Shown here: positions 24,222-53,603 of the stretch, in pieces
Layout of the letters: every line of letters begins with the position of its first letter
Position numbering within the stretch: the first letter of the stretch is position 1
Origin: Shinisaurus crocodilurus
Lineage: Eukaryota > Chordata > Lepidosauria > Squamata > Shinisauridae
DNA length: 64,000 nt
Assembly: GCA_021292165.1 (NCBI GenBank)
Contig: CM037878.1
Coordinates: forward strand, 250,532,968-250,596,967
Reading direction: 5' to 3'
Made by a program: the position numbers and the translations under genes
Notes under the pieces: model-generated
What the model was told of the DNA's origin: nothing
What the model saw: the letters and a program-made list of their open reading frames with translations, nothing else
Databases searched by the model: none

Positions 24222-24834
24222 TGTTGTGATATGTATCACTTTACCAGCTGCAGCACATTGTTTACACATGGAAGGGACAGAATGGCTGTAAACAGGTATT
24301 GTTATGTCTCACTAGAATCCTTGATTCTGGACTGTGAGAACAATATGAGCTGGTCACATGGTTTGTATGTTCTGATGACGTGCTAACTTGTTTTCTGTCT
24401 GAAGCCATCTTCGAGAGAAGCAGGATTGCTTTCTCTCTTCTCTTTTGTTCTTCTTGCTGGACTTTGTTACTGCAACAATGTAACGTCTTTGCTGAGGTGG
24501 AGTGAAGCTCAACTTACTCCACTGGATGTAATGCTTGCTATGCATTTATACTCTGCACATGGACTGTAACTAGGAAATGTATACTCTGTAGAACTTTACT
24601 TGCTAAGTGAATAAACAGGTAGAATTAGACCTGTGGTGTTCCAGAGTGTTTCCTGACTCCATGGATTAATCTGCAACGGGGAAGCTGGAATCAGTCTGAC
24701 AACAAGGGCTGACTGGGCTGGAAAAACTGGCACAACACGCTGCACGCTGCGCGGGGGGAGGTGAGATCTGGAAGATCTGTGTGTGGAATTTCAGGCCTCT
24801 GCTAGCACACAGAGACAGGAGCATAAATCTCCCA
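24222..24834 (+). mobile_element. LTR-like repeat, family D, copy 1 (613 bp)
   Basis: Starts TGTTGTGATATGTATCAC and ends ATAAATCTCCCA (TG...CA ends). It carries TTTATACTCTGCAC and GTGAATAAACAGG, which would serve as TATA box and poly(A) signal in an LTR. Two more copies lie inverted at 28257-28871 and 59893-60521. No internal retroviral or retrotransposon genes flank it, so it looks like a solo LTR. No matching flanking duplication was found. Confidence 0.7.
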
Positions 24835-26700
24835 ACTCGCACACACTCTGCACACTCTGCTCAAAGATAAAACCAACACTTACAATGGCTAATTTTAGTA
24901 GTATGTGAAGCAACCTTTTTCATGTCACTAGATCTCCATGGACGGGTTCGCACGTCACTTTAAAGGCACAGAAATTCTGGGTTTAAAGTTGCCCCAGGCC
25001 CCGGCTGTGCCCGGGAACAGCAGGGGTCCGGAGGCACCACCTCTCACCTTGTCGTCTTCCCTCAGTCCTCCCATCCAGTATCCCAGGAGACACCATGTGG
25101 GAGCACTGAGGGCAGAGAGAGGGGATGACAGCTGGCAAAAAGTGCCCAAGCAGCACTTTCACCAGCTGTCTTTTGCCCTTCTTTGGCAGGGCCACTACTC
25201 AGCTGAGTTGTGGCCCCCACTGAGGAATGACAACGAGTCCCATGGTGCTGGGTTTCCTTGAGAGGAAACGCAGCACCACGAGGCTCATCCCTGAGCCTTT
25301 TTTGACACTGCCGCCACAGTGGCCACGCCAAGAAAGGCTCCTCCCCATCCTGCCTCTCTGCCCCCTACCTCGCCCTCCCTGCCCAGTTGCCCCCCATTGA
25401 CTTACCTTGTTCTCCAGCAGTGGCTCGGCAGTGGCTGGGGCAAGGCTTGCTGGTGGCTGCCGTCAATGTGCACCTCTTCCCTGCTAAGGGAAGCAGCAGA
25501 CTCTCCTGGGTTCCCCCTCTGGGGCAGACCCCACCTTGCCCCCCTCCTGCCACTGACTGTTGTGCCTGTGGGGTGCCACAGTTAGCAATGGGGGGGGGGG
25601 GCTCAGGCCAACTGGCTGCACAAGCAGCCAATCAGTCTAAGTGCGATGTCACTAGGTTTACTGATGTCAGGAGGCAGGCTTAGGCTGATTGGCCATGCGA
25701 GCTGCCAATCAGGCTAAGCGCGGCCCAACATTGCCAGCGTTAGTGATGCCAGGAGGTGGTGCTTAGGCCGATAGGCAGTGCATGTGGCCAATTGGCTTAA
25801 GCTCCCTGACCCCTTCCTATAGCTGGTTGACACTCAGTGGTAGGAGGGGGAGCAAGGTGGGGGTAAGCTGGGGGGGTGCTTCCTTTCCTTCCTTCCTGCC
25901 TGCCACGCCAATTGCTCAGTCCATCAGCATGGCAGGCTGGAGGGAAAGGAAGTGCGGGAAGGATCTGCTATGCTGGCATTCCTCGACCGGAAAGGACGTG
26001 ACGTAGGAGTAGAGGAGGAGGCTTCTGGCCACCTCTACCCTTGTGCTGCATCCCCGCCTGTCCTTTTGCCCACCCGTGCAGAGGAAGGAGCTTCTTAACC
26101 TCCTTCCTCTCCATGGCCAGGCGAAAGGACAGGTAGGTATGTGGCAAAAGGGCCGACACTTCCGCCTCCGGAGCCACACTGGCGGAGCCACACCACCACT
26201 GCACTGCCCACACCGCTGCCACCAGAGCCTCACTGCTGCCACCAGAAAGTAAGGCAAGTTAGGGGGCAGCCAGGTGGGGGCGGCGGTAAGACTAGGTTGG
26301 GGGGCTGCCATGTGCCCTCTTCCTGCTTGGGCAGGGGGCATGCAGCAGACACCAGGGGCTTCCCCCACACTGCTGGCAGTGCATGGCAATGGCGGCAGCA
26401 CATGGGGAAGCCAAACTGGCCAGAGAGGCAGCCATTGTTTGCCGCTCTGGCCAAAGGGCTCTATGCCCCTTTTGGTGTGCAGTAGGGTTAGCGTGTCATC
26501 TGGGTTCGGATAACACACTAAAGCTCAGTAGGTTTAGAAAACCCTACTGCAAGCCATAGTTTAGCAGAGTGGTTAAGGAGACTCTCCTTAACCACCCTAA
26601 CTAAACCTTCCCGGGTTCAGATGACACTTTAAACCTCAGTAGGTTTACTTGCGTGGTAAACCTACAGAGGTGTAATGTGTCGTGCAAACCCAGTCCATGT
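24835..26700. other. GC-rich intergenic stretch with short repeats
   Basis: High-GC region (about 24960-26480) with long overlapping open frames on both strands (one of 200 codons on the minus strand at 25916-26518), all low-complexity and without recognisable domains. 25630-25800 contains three loose repeats of the phrase GGCTTAGGCTGATTGGC/CCAATCAG with GATGTCAGGAGGC. 26470-26700 has inverted phrases of the type GGGTTCAGATGACAC...AAACCTCAGTAGGTTTA. No gene is called. Confidence 0.5.
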
Positions 26701-28256
26701 CTTCCTAGTGCAATTATGCATGTCTACTCAGAAGCAAGCCCCATTGAATTCAATAGGGCTTAGGCCTGCTCAGTTGGGGGGAAGCGAGGAGAGTAACAGC
26801 TGTGTCATCATGATCTCCTACCATGTACTTTAGACTATTGGGAGTAACATTGGTTGTCTACAAGTATACTGCAATCAGTAGGGCAAAATAAGTTATATTC
26901 GTTGTTTTTGAAACATTGCGCTTGCAATTGCCTCCTTGTCTTGCCTATGCAGCTTTACTTAGGCAATGTGATCCTTGTAAATTTGAAATCAAGGCACACT
27001 GGATTCAAATGCATGCATTTTCGATGTGTATTTTGTCAACGTACTCTTCCATTTGTCATAACACCTTGCACTACATACTCCTTTCCTAGAAAACAGGAAT
27101 AAAATAGTTGTGTGCACTTGTTTTGTTTTGTTTTTCATTTCAAAAGCCTAGTTCTTTTTATGCACCCTTCCTTCAGAATAATGCAATTGCTATTCATAGC
27201 CCCTCCAGTGGGTCAGATCTTGACCTGCTTCCTGCCCTGTAATTTCTATGCTAATTTTGCCTAGATAATTTCCTGTGGCCCTATGACATTTGCTATTCCT
27301 GCCCTCTTATTAAAGAAGTCACAGTTCTTGAAAGCCCTTGCAATGTGATATCATCAATGTGTTTCAAAGATACATCTTGTCTGTGGCCACTAAGATGTCT
27401 GGATCCTTTTGGTCTTACTGAAAAATTCAGAATGTGAAAGACTTGTCTGAAGCCCAGTTTTTCAATAAAATTATATTGGACTATATTTCATCTATTGTTT
27501 GTGCTGTCTCCATCTGTCTACTAAGCAGAAAACAGTGTCCATTGTGTACCCATGGGAACAGTTTTCAAAGGCTAGTTTAGACGATGAACTACAGGAAGAA
27601 AGAGTGATTATGAAATAATAAGCACATGCTTACTTTAAAAAACAGAGCTTATGTGTATGGAATACCATTTTTATGCACGGCTGTAGCTAGAAATGTTTAA
27701 TTTTTATTCCAGTATCACATAAGATTCTGTGTTTTCCCCATAGAGACATACAGTACATCATTATAAATATCATGTTCTATTTTCTTTAAAAACAGAACAA
27801 ATGTAATGCACACGGTACTGTGAAGGGCAGAATCATAAACATTTCAATATGGAACATGGATCACCTGGAGCTGCTGAGATTCACCCCAACTGAAGATCAG
27901 CGCCAGATTAGTACATGTGTGCAGGCTGCAACTCACTTTACATCTTTGACTCACTGCATGCAAAAAAAAATCTTACATTTTCTATTCCAATAAATTATTA
28001 TGGTGCTTTTTAAGCTGGAATGGCAGCAAGGATGGTCAGGTTACAAAATAATAATGATTAAGGCTGCAGTTCCATGCCTATTTTCCTGGGAATGTGCCCG
28101 TTGAATTCAGTGGGACTTATTGCTGAGTAGACATGCATAGGATTTCACTTTGAAAAATTGTAGAAGAACAACCCTTCACCATCACTACCACCCATCACAA
28201 TCAATGGCAATATTTGATTGTTAACCGGGCATTCTGTGTTGGCGTGTGAGCAGAGT
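26701..28256. other. Intergenic DNA, mostly unique
   Basis: AT-rich, with two copies of the half-palindromic repeat (26705-26765 and 28065-28147). No exon recognised. Confidence 0.5.
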
Positions 28257-28871
28257 TGGGAGAGTTATAATCCTATCTGTGTGCTAACAGATGCCTGAAA
28301 TTCCACACACAGATCTTCCAGATCTCACCTTCCTACGCAGCGTGCAGCGTGTTGTGTCGGTGCCAATTTTGACCAGCCCAGTCTGCCCTGTAATCAGACT
28401 GCTTCCAGCTTCCCCCGTTGCAGATTAATCCATGGAGTCAGGAAACACTCTGTAACACCACAGGTCTAATTCTACCTGTTTATTTACTTAGCAAGTAAAG
28501 TTCTACAGAGTATACATTTCCTAGTTACAGTCCATGTGCAGAGTATAAATGCATAGCAAGCATTACATCCAGTGGAGTAAGTTGAGCTTAACTCCACCTC
28601 AGCAAAGACGTTACATTGTTGCAGGAACAAAGTCTAGCAAGAAGAACCAGAAGAAGAGAGAAAGCAGTCCACCTTCTCTCTAAGATGGCTTCAGACAGAA
28701 AACAAGTTAGCACGTCATCAGAACATACAAACCATGTGACCAGCTCATATTGTTCTCACAGTCCAGAATCAAGGATTCTAGTAAGACATAACAAAACCTG
28801 TTTACAGCCATTCTGTCCCTTCCATGTGTAAACAATGTGCTGCAGCTGGTAAAGTGATACATATCACAACA
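28257..28871 (-). mobile_element. LTR-like repeat, family D, copy 2 (615 bp)
   Basis: Minus-strand copy of the 24222-24834 element: begins (plus strand) TGGGAGAGTTATAATCC and ends CATATCACAACA. It carries the same central motifs, including the complement of GCAAGTAAATAAACAGG. It lies in opposite orientation to copy 1, about 3.4 kb away. Confidence 0.7.
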
Positions 28872-30540
28872 TTCTGATGATTAGCAAAAGATATCGCTGA
28901 GTTAGTTAGAGTCATCTCTCTTTTGATAAATGTGGACCGATGGATACATATGTAAATTAACATGTTTGTATTTAGAACAAACACAGAATTTAACTTGCAT
29001 CTTCATCTAAACGACCTGATTTAAACACAGCTTTGAAGAAGAAACTATTGGCTTCCCTGAAACATGCTTCTATGTATATATGATGTGACCACAATCCCTT
29101 CAGGTATTTATTTGTTTCCCCCCATATGTCAATGGCCCTAGGCTGATTGTGAGTGCTGAATCAGCAGATGGTTGCTGAAGACACATGCAAGATCCTGTCA
29201 GAAAATCAGAAATCATGGTGGTCAGCTGTTGGGAGGAGGAGCAGAGGGAATTAAATGCACCCCGCCTCCCATCATCCTAAGCAAAAAAGACACGGTTCTT
29301 TTGGTCAGGTCTTGGCTGACCAAAATGACAGTGTTAAAAGGCCTTATTAAAAAAAATAATCAGAGTTTAGGCAAAACACTAGTTTGTCATTTTCATTTTC
29401 CATCAATCTATCCATCCCTTCGCAGAGGTATTCTGGTAGACTCTTCTCTACAACATAAGCTTGCAGGATATAATTCTATCTCCTCAACAGTACATTCTAG
29501 GCCAGTGTTTCTCAGACTGTGGGTCAGGACCCACCAGTGGGTCTCAGCCAACCTTCAGGTGGATCTCAGTGCTGCATTCTGCCCAGTGCCTTTTTGCTTG
29601 ACCGCCCCATGCCATGGCTGCACCATGCACACTGTATAGGCAGGTGTGGCAGTGGGACATGGTTAGACAGCAAGGCTAAGATGATTAATAATAATGTTTT
29701 TTTAAAACAACAACAACTGAGAATAAAGATGAAAGGGATAAGAGAAGAAAGCTGTTATAGGAGGAAGTGAATTTAAAAGCAGCAGAAGGGAGAGATGAAA
29801 GAAACTGGCAGTTGAGGATAGGGTACACATTAACGGTGAAAGAAGAAGGGGAAAAGAAATGACAGGAGATGGGTAAGAAGATTTTGAGGGGCATGTGGGA
29901 GTAGGAGAAAAACATTATAACATAAAGTTTTTTTCTACTTAGAGTAGGGGTCCCTAACCTTTTTGTGATGGAGGGCACATTCAGAATTTTGAGAGTGTCC
30001 TGAGCACTCTCACAAAATGGCTGCCATGGAGAGGCTTGGGTGCCACGGTAGGCAGGGCCAGTCACAAAACACTCATTTCTCAGAAGACAAACTGGTGAAA
30101 CTGTTGGAAAGGTAGCTAGCTCAAGAACCTAAATACAAGTTGAAGGAGGGGGCTTAGCTCCAAAATACAAAACCAAAACCACTCTTTTGAACCCAGAGAA
30201 AGACTTTGAACCCTAATAAAGGGCAGCACTTTGCTTTGCAGCATGGCAACCTCCCAGTTTAAAAAAAACAACAATTCAAAATAATATTAAGAAATAATAT
30301 TAAAATCAGGAGAGGCAAGGAGCCTGGTGGGCAGCAAGAGAGGTGTCTTTGGGCACATTGATGCTCATGGGCACCATGTTGGACCCCCAGATTTAGAGCC
30401 CTTCAGATCAAGAAATTCTTCCTGAAATGGGGAGGCTAATCATACCTCCAGAGCCAATGTCTGTACTTAACCCAAGGAAAGCTGAATTTTGGAACATTTG
30501 GCCCCTGGGTATGTGGTTCTGCACCCCTGTCTTACACTAT
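28872..30540. other. Intergenic DNA with hAT-like fragments
   Basis: 29505-29580 (CAGTGTTTCTCAGACTGTGGG, TCAGGACCCACCAGTGGGTC) and 29945-30065 (GGGGTCCCTAACCTTTTTGTG) resemble ends of hAT-type non-autonomous transposons. Matching opposite ends were not found. No gene is recognised. Confidence 0.45.
29512..29580 (+). mobile_element. hAT-like transposon end
   Basis: CAGTGTTTCTCAGACTGTGGG then TCAGGACCCACCAGTGGGTC: the CAG-start and TTCTCA motif fit vertebrate hAT termini. The other end was not located. Confidence 0.4.
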
Positions 30541-30584
30541 GATTCATGCTGTTGAAAGTAGATCCTAAGGGTAACGCCAAAGAC

Positions 30585-30755
30585 CAAGGGGCTTCCAGAC
30601 AACATCTTATTGTATGGAATTTTACAGGAGTTCCAGACATTTCCTACCACTTCTTCCATCTTTTTTCTTACTGCTGAAAATCTGCTAAGGAGGGAAAGGT
30701 GGAATGGGTGCACAATGTCTTTTGACTGGTAACAATAGGAGCCTTCTCTTCTGGA
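30585..30755. mobile_element. Inverted-repeat element, family I, copy 1
   Basis: GGCTTCCAGACAACATCTTA ... CTGCTAAGGAGGGAAAGG ... TGTCTTTTGACTGGTAACAA ... GAGCCTTCTCTTCTGGAA. The ends are roughly complementary, and the interior matches the copy at 57847-58070. Confidence 0.4.
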
Positions 30756-30913
30756 ACTGAGGTGGCACAAACTCTTGCACAGCCTGAGGCAGGAAAAAAG
30801 GTGGTGCTGCTGTTGCCACAACCACCCCAGCTGTCACAACCCTCCCCAGTTCTGGGTCCTCCCCCAGTCACCACAACTGCTGCCCACCCTCTGGCTCGCT
30901 CTGAGTAGAGTGA

Positions 30914-30938
30914 GTTGTTGTTGTTGTTGTTGTTGTTG

Positions 30939-30979
<41 letters not shown>
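30914..30979. repeat. (GTT)n-(ATT)n microsatellite
   Basis: Nine or ten GTT units run directly into about twelve ATT units. It abuts a LINE-tail-like repeat. Confidence 0.95.
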
Positions 30980-30982
<3 letters not shown>

Positions 30983-31175
30983 TTTATTTATATACCGCCC
31001 AACAGCCGAAGCTCCCTGGGCGGTTTACAACAATCCATAAAAACATACAATACAATATACAATAAAACCATTATACAAAATTTAAAAACCCAATTTTAAA
31101 AACAAACAAACATATAAACAGGAAGTACAGCGAGACCAATTAAAAAAGCAACCACCCCGCCATACACTATGTAGG
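30980..31175 (-). repeat. LINE-tail-like repeat (antisense)
   Basis: TTATTTATATACCGCCCAAC, AGCCGAAGCTCCCTGGGCGG, TTTACAACAATCCATAAAAAC. The same opening occurs at 51023-51080 (CGCCCAATAGCCGAAGCTC). Class not assigned; an L2/CR1-type LINE 3' end is likely. Confidence 0.55.
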
Positions 31176-31181
31176 TTTAGT

Positions 31182-31265
31182 CAGTGTTCACCAACCTTGG
31201 GTTGAGTTGAGTTGAGTTGAGTTGTAGGCCAAAAACATCTGGGGACCCAAGGTTGGAGAACACCG
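31182..31265. mobile_element. hAT-like MITE with collapsed interior
   Basis: Ends CAGTGTTCACCAACCTTGGG and CCCAAGGTTGGAGAACACCG are inverted repeats of the type seen intact at 61294-61429. The interior is replaced on one side by four or more tandem GAGTT units. Flanking duplication is not convincing. Confidence 0.6.
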
Positions 31266-31275
31266 AGTTAGATGA

Positions 31276-32865
31276 CAGGCTCTCTGAAGAGCTGCGTTGG
31301 CAGCCGGTGTGGCTCTTCAGAGATTTGCAGAGGCTGAAATTCCTGGCTCTGAGGATGTCCTTCCTCAGAGCCAGGCATTGACTGGAGAGGTGTCCCAGGA
31401 GAACACCTGTACTGCAGGTGATCTCCCACTACATGTCTCCTTTGGAACAGCCTCTTGTCTCTGTCATCTCTGACTAAACAGAAGACCAGTTGGCTGCTCC
31501 TGGGGAGGGGTGTCCCGGGAGATTGCCTGCATGGGAGGGCTGGACCTGGTCTGGAAGCACCTCAAATAGCCTTCCAGTGCTGTATAGATTTTGAATTCAT
31601 TTATTAAAGGAAGGGCTATGCATTAAAATCCTATTTCTATTCTGGGGAAATGGTTTATACATGACTATAGGACTTCCGTTCATAATTTTCTATTCCATCT
31701 CTTCTCATCCTTATGTACCGTCTGGCTGTTTGTACACATTCAAGGCAGGTTTGTTTTTTTTAAGGTATGTGAGGTGCTTCATTTGTTTTAACTCCAACAG
31801 CATGCTGTATGCAATGGGATGAGTTCTAAGAGAACTGGATTATGAAGGAAAGCATTTCAGCCTTTAAAAATATTACCAATGCATAATACAGAAAGCTTGC
31901 AGGCAAATGAGGTCACCTACTGAATTTTTCATGTATTCAAGCCCAAGAGAGGCTGAGAATTATATAAGCCAGAGAGCTCATAGCTTGGCATCCAAATTGG
32001 CAAAAGACAGACAGAAAGGAAGAAATGTAGAGAGGAGGTTTGACTGCAAATCTGAAAAGATGCGTCATGGAACAGCGATATAAAATATCTGACTGCTGTT
32101 TCTCAGCTGGTTGGTGCAGAAGGCCTTGATCGAGTATATTTACTCAGAAGTAAGCCTCATGGTGTTCAAAGAGGCTTCCTCCCTAGTGTGTTTAGGATTG
32201 CAGCCTTAAGAGCCTTGGGTTTTGTTTTGTTTTTTAATCACAGAGCACTTTCCTGAGGGAGATGGAAGCACAATCAGCACACTCATGTGATTAAACTACT
32301 GCTGGACTGTACCACTTCTGACTGCATGTGGGGGATTTGGGGTTTGAATGCTTCCCCCATACTGGGGGGGGGGGAAACCCCTCACACATACAAAAACAAG
32401 AAGAGGGAGAAACATTGCTATTCTCCTTGCTATTCTGCTTTTGTATGTGCAGGGAGAGGGTTGTTGTTGTTGTTGTTGTTTTTAATGTATGTGGGGACTG
32501 GGAACATTCAAAACATCATTCCTCAGCCTTCAATCTGAAATGGTGCAGACCAGTGATACATCCACATGTATGCTCTATCAGCAAGTACCCTGGAAAGAGG
32601 CATGTGCTTTTCAAAGGAGGTGTTGGTATAATAAGCAGGAGAGGAACAGTTCTCAGAACTGCCAGAATTTATCGAGGCCCAAAATGCTTCAGAAAACAAA
32701 ATTTCTTTCCTCAAGGGCACTCTAAAAACCATAATGAAAATACATATGAAAATACATTTTTAAACATGGTTGAGTTTCTCATTGTTTAAGGGTATGTTTA
32801 CATTTCTTTTCTTGCATTTTCATCATAATTTTTAGATTGCCCCTGAGGAAGGACATTTTGTATTC
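31276..32865. other. Intergenic DNA
   Basis: No gene recognised. It holds one half-palindromic repeat (32130-32210) and a (TTG)n run (32459-32482). The rest is nondescript. Confidence 0.45.
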
Positions 32866-33470
32866 CAAAAATGCATCAGCCTTCAATAATTTTTGGCACT
32901 TCTGCTCATTTGTCCCATTTGGTGCCTTTCTCTTTTGGTTTCTTCTTGCCAGCAGTGCAAGGAGTAGAAGGAGAGCTGCAGCCAGTAACTGCACCTGTCG
33001 TGTCTCCCGACCCTTGGCCTTTTCAGGGAGCAAGAGAAGACTGTGATGAAGATGAGAATGAGATTGCTCTTCCATGGGAAAAACAGTCAGTCCTGTATTT
33101 AGGGCCTCCTCAGCCAGAAGACACAGCCTTCCCATCATCCTCTGAGTCAGAGGATGAACCCCCAGCAGAACCTCCATCTCCCCAGCCTCACAGAAGTCTG
33201 AGACTAGTACAGAATCAGGTGAGGGGCCCTCCAGATTGAGGTTGCCTCCATAAAGCTTCAGTTGGCCCTAGCCTGCTGCTGAGACAACATTCTCCTGTGT
33301 TTCTAGTAGGAGAGAGCTTCATCCACCAAAGCTCAGTATGAGCTATCCATGGTCCTGTTGCAGCTACCGTTTACATGACAGGCTTTTGCCTTTATCTAGC
33401 TTACTGGGCTTGATGCACTTACCTTGAGTAGACTCACCCTACGTGACACAACCTTGCCTGCCTAGACCTG
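32866..33470 (+). pseudogene. Acidic, proline-rich open frame, likely retroelement remnant
   Basis: An open frame ending at TGA 33237-33239 encodes, in its last 80 residues, an acidic Pro-rich stretch (FPSSSESEDEPPAEPPSPQP) followed by HRSLRLVQNQ. It resembles in style the frame at 60772-61068, which also has a run of acids, DQEEPGLGP and RRRW-LQ. Such tails occur at the C-terminus of Ty3/gypsy Pol proteins. No start codon context or domains support a host gene, and the identity is not established. Confidence 0.35.
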
Positions 33471-33810
33471 ACTGTTCTGCATAGAATGGATCTCCTTGCT
33501 CAGATCTGATCCTGTCAGATGCAACTGGCTTCCCCAGTGAGCCTCAAGTAACCACAGGATAGGGCAGCACCAGGCATAGCCTACAGTAATTTTAAAAGCC
33601 ACTGTACCCACACACAGACCTGGCTGTACCATTAGGGAGAGTGAGGCCGTCACCTCAGGCCGCTGAATTTGGGTTTCATGAAAGGGCAGCAAATGGATAA
33701 TTATTTAATTGATTAGTATTTTATTTTGTTTTGTTTTTTACTTCCAATAAGATATGCTGATGGGATTTTCTGCCTCAGGTGCTAATATAACTTGACCAGA
33801 CTCAGGTAGG

Positions 33811-34002
33811 AACATAGGAAGCTGCCTTAGTCTGAGTCAGAATATTGGTCCATCCTAGTCCAGTATGTTCAACACTGACTAGCAGAGGCTTTCCGTGGTT
33901 TCACGCAGGAATTTTTCCAGCCCTACTGGGAGATGCCAAGAATTGAACCTGGGGACCTTCTGCATGCAAAGCATGTGCTCTGCCACAGAGCCACCACGGC
34001 CC
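33811..34002 (-). repeat. tRNA-derived SINE, family B
   Basis: Minus strand reads GGGCCGTGGTGGCTCTGTGG, GCACATGCTTTGCATGCAG, AAGGTCCCCAGGTTCAATTC, and ends AGGCAGCTTCCTATGTT. It has both A- and B-box-like sequences. Confidence 0.85.
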
Positions 34003-34282
34003 TTTCGCACTATGCATCATGACTGGGGGCATTTGCTATTTCGCCTCAACCAGGCCAGCAACATGTCTTGGCCGGGCCCTGGGAATGAGAATCCTTATAT
34101 CCCAAACAATGCAACTTTGCTTGCTAAATACAGCTCAGCATATGACTAGTCTGCCTTATGCAGGACTTGAAAAGTTCTAGAGCTTAAAAGTTTGAAATGT
34201 TCTGTTCACCTCTGCATTGCAGGTTTATTGCCTAGGAAGTGGTGTGGAATCCTGTTCTGACTTGACACCCTTTACTGAGTTA

Positions 34283-34299
34283 TACATACATACATACAT

Positions 34300-34331
<32 letters not shown>

Positions 34332-34332
34332 G
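34283..34332. repeat. (CATA)n/(TA)n microsatellite
   Basis: ATACATACATACATATACAT followed by pure TA repeats to 34332. Confidence 0.95.
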
Positions 34333-34750
34333 TTCCATGTTAGCATCTTAAATATGCCTCCACTCAAGCCTACATGAGGCAACCCCTACCCACCCCTCCA
34401 CATGGTGCTTTCCCCCCCCCCTTCATTTTCTGCAGTTGCCCAGGCTCAAGTTTGTCTTGAGTTAAAAGAAAATAACAGCAGTGGATGTCATCCTGGAGTA
34501 TTTTTAACAGCCATCTTCTTGGGTGCTATGACAACAGCTGCAGCAGAAGAACAGGACTGCAGCCTGAAAGGCAGAAACTGACAGCAGCGGAAGCGTGTGC
34601 CGAGGCACGGGCTGCAGCTGACTGAGATGAATAAGGCTCCTTCGCTGGGTACGACAGAGTAGGAGGGCCTCTTTAATAGCTCTTAGCAACGCCCCTGCAT
34701 TGACCTTCCTCATCTGTGAGGAAAATCAAATCAATACACCCTTCTTCAAA

Positions 34751-34948
34751 TCACGATGCTCCCACAGCAGCCGTGCCAGGAGCAGCAGAGTATTGCAGCA
34801 GCTTCTGTCTCTTCTTAAATTTGACCAACATTTCTCGCTTCGATGGTATCCGCAGTTCCGGAACTAGATCACTGCTGAAAACACCTTCACCTGCGTCACG
34901 GAAAAGATCTTCTAAGTTGTCCTGTATGAGACCTTTTTTGTTCTTTTC
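34751..34948 (-). CDS. Candidate terminal exon of an unrecognised minus-strand gene
   Basis: On the minus strand an AG acceptor preceded by a T-rich tract (TTTATTTATTTATTTTTTAA AAG, ends 34949) opens a 66-codon frame that stops at TGA (complement of 34751-34753). The product starts EKNKKGLIQDNLEDLFRDAG, continues with GVFSSDLVPELRIPSKRE, then a basic segment MLVKFKKRQKLLQ, and ends GTAAVGAS. The amphipathic, charged composition looks like real protein rather than chance reading. I do not recognise the family. No upstream exon was identified with confidence: a GTAAG site at 35014-35018 would give an intron of only about 70 bp. It lies 350 bp upstream of the first TAGLN3 coding exon. It may instead be a retrocopy fragment, an untranslated TAGLN3 exon read backwards, or chance. 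Confidence 0.3.
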   Translation of the reverse strand, partial: EKNKKGLIQDNLEDLFRDAGEGVFSSDLVPELRIPSKREMLVKFKKRQKLLQYSAAPGTAAVGAS

Positions 34949-35248
34949 CTTTTAAAAAATAAATAAATAAATCCATTTGGATTTGCTAGCAGTTGCAATG
35001 TTAATCTGAAATGCTTACATCTCTTCCTAGTAACAGCAGAAATGTCATTAGCAACCTTGGCTAAGCTTTGATGATTTTATATAGAGAGCCTTAAAATATT
35101 TGGCATGACAGTAGGAGACAATGTTTGATATTCTCGTGATGTCTATAAGATTCTTTTTTTCTTTTTTTAAAACACATTTGGGATTCTTTAGACTCCTTTT
35201 CCAGGATGTTCTGAACAGATGCTGAATAATAGATGCTCCATCATTTGA

Positions 35249-52869
<17,621 letters not shown>

Positions 52870-53290
52870 GTCGCTCCAGCTTTAAAAACACACTCACACA
52901 CTCTACAGCATGGCCTGACTGGGAGAAAAAACATAGCTAGTTAACGTTCATGCTAAAACCTGCTTCTAAGTTTTCCCTCCTAAGATTTCTGGATCTCTCT
53001 ATTTTTTTCTTCTTCAGCTACAACCTTTCTTCAACATAAAACGTGGATCTCTGTGCTTGTTGCGTGCCACTTTACTCAGCACGCTGGTGCCACATGATGT
53101 TCATTTCTGAACTATGCAAAGACTGTTTTTCTGTATTTATTTGCAATTTGGTACCTTCTGTACTCGTGTCTTATTGAACTTGCTCTTGCACCTCAATAAT
53201 CTTGTTCTCCGCTCTACTTATGAAATACTTTTTTGTCTTCAGAAAAAAAAATTAAAAAAAAATAAATTGGGGGGAAAGCCTGCAAAAACT
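52870..53290 (+). other. TAGLN3: TAGLN3 3' UTR
   Basis: Sequence after the stop codon, running to a likely poly(A) signal AATAAA at 53261-53266. AT-rich; no conserved element could be checked. Confidence 0.6.
53261..53266 (+). terminator. TAGLN3: Candidate TAGLN3 polyadenylation signal
   Basis: AATAAA about 390 bp after the stop, in an A-rich context. Confidence 0.5.
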
Positions 53291-53603
53291 TACTCTGTAA
53301 AGAGAGAAATACAAATAGCTATGCTTTCTTTACAGCATAGCTATACATTCTAAGTACGGTAATTGTTCTGAAAGGCAAGGAGAGAGAATATGCCTCACAG
53401 TACTTGATATGAGGACCATTAGAGAAGTGATACCTATCTTGTGCTTTGAGAGGGATTGTGATGTTGATCAAGAAGATGGCTCTGATTTTTATTTTTTTTT
53501 AATTCTCCTGCTCCAACTGAGGGTCAGCTATGCCCAGGAGAAATGAATGAGCTTGCTCCATCACAGTAAAAGCTAAATTTAGAACCACAGAGTTTATTTA
53601 TTT

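Noticed and set aside
24938..26518. Many overlapping frames of 70-200 codons
   Set aside because: GC-rich region with frames on both strands, no domains, no splice or start context.
29172..29639. 155-codon open frame
   Set aside because: No recognisable domain, crosses a hAT-like terminus, composition unlike a protein.
35014..35060. Upstream partner exon for the 34751-34948 frame
   Set aside because: A GTAAG donor and short frame exist, but the intron would be only about 70 bp and the exon about ten codons, so chance is likelier.
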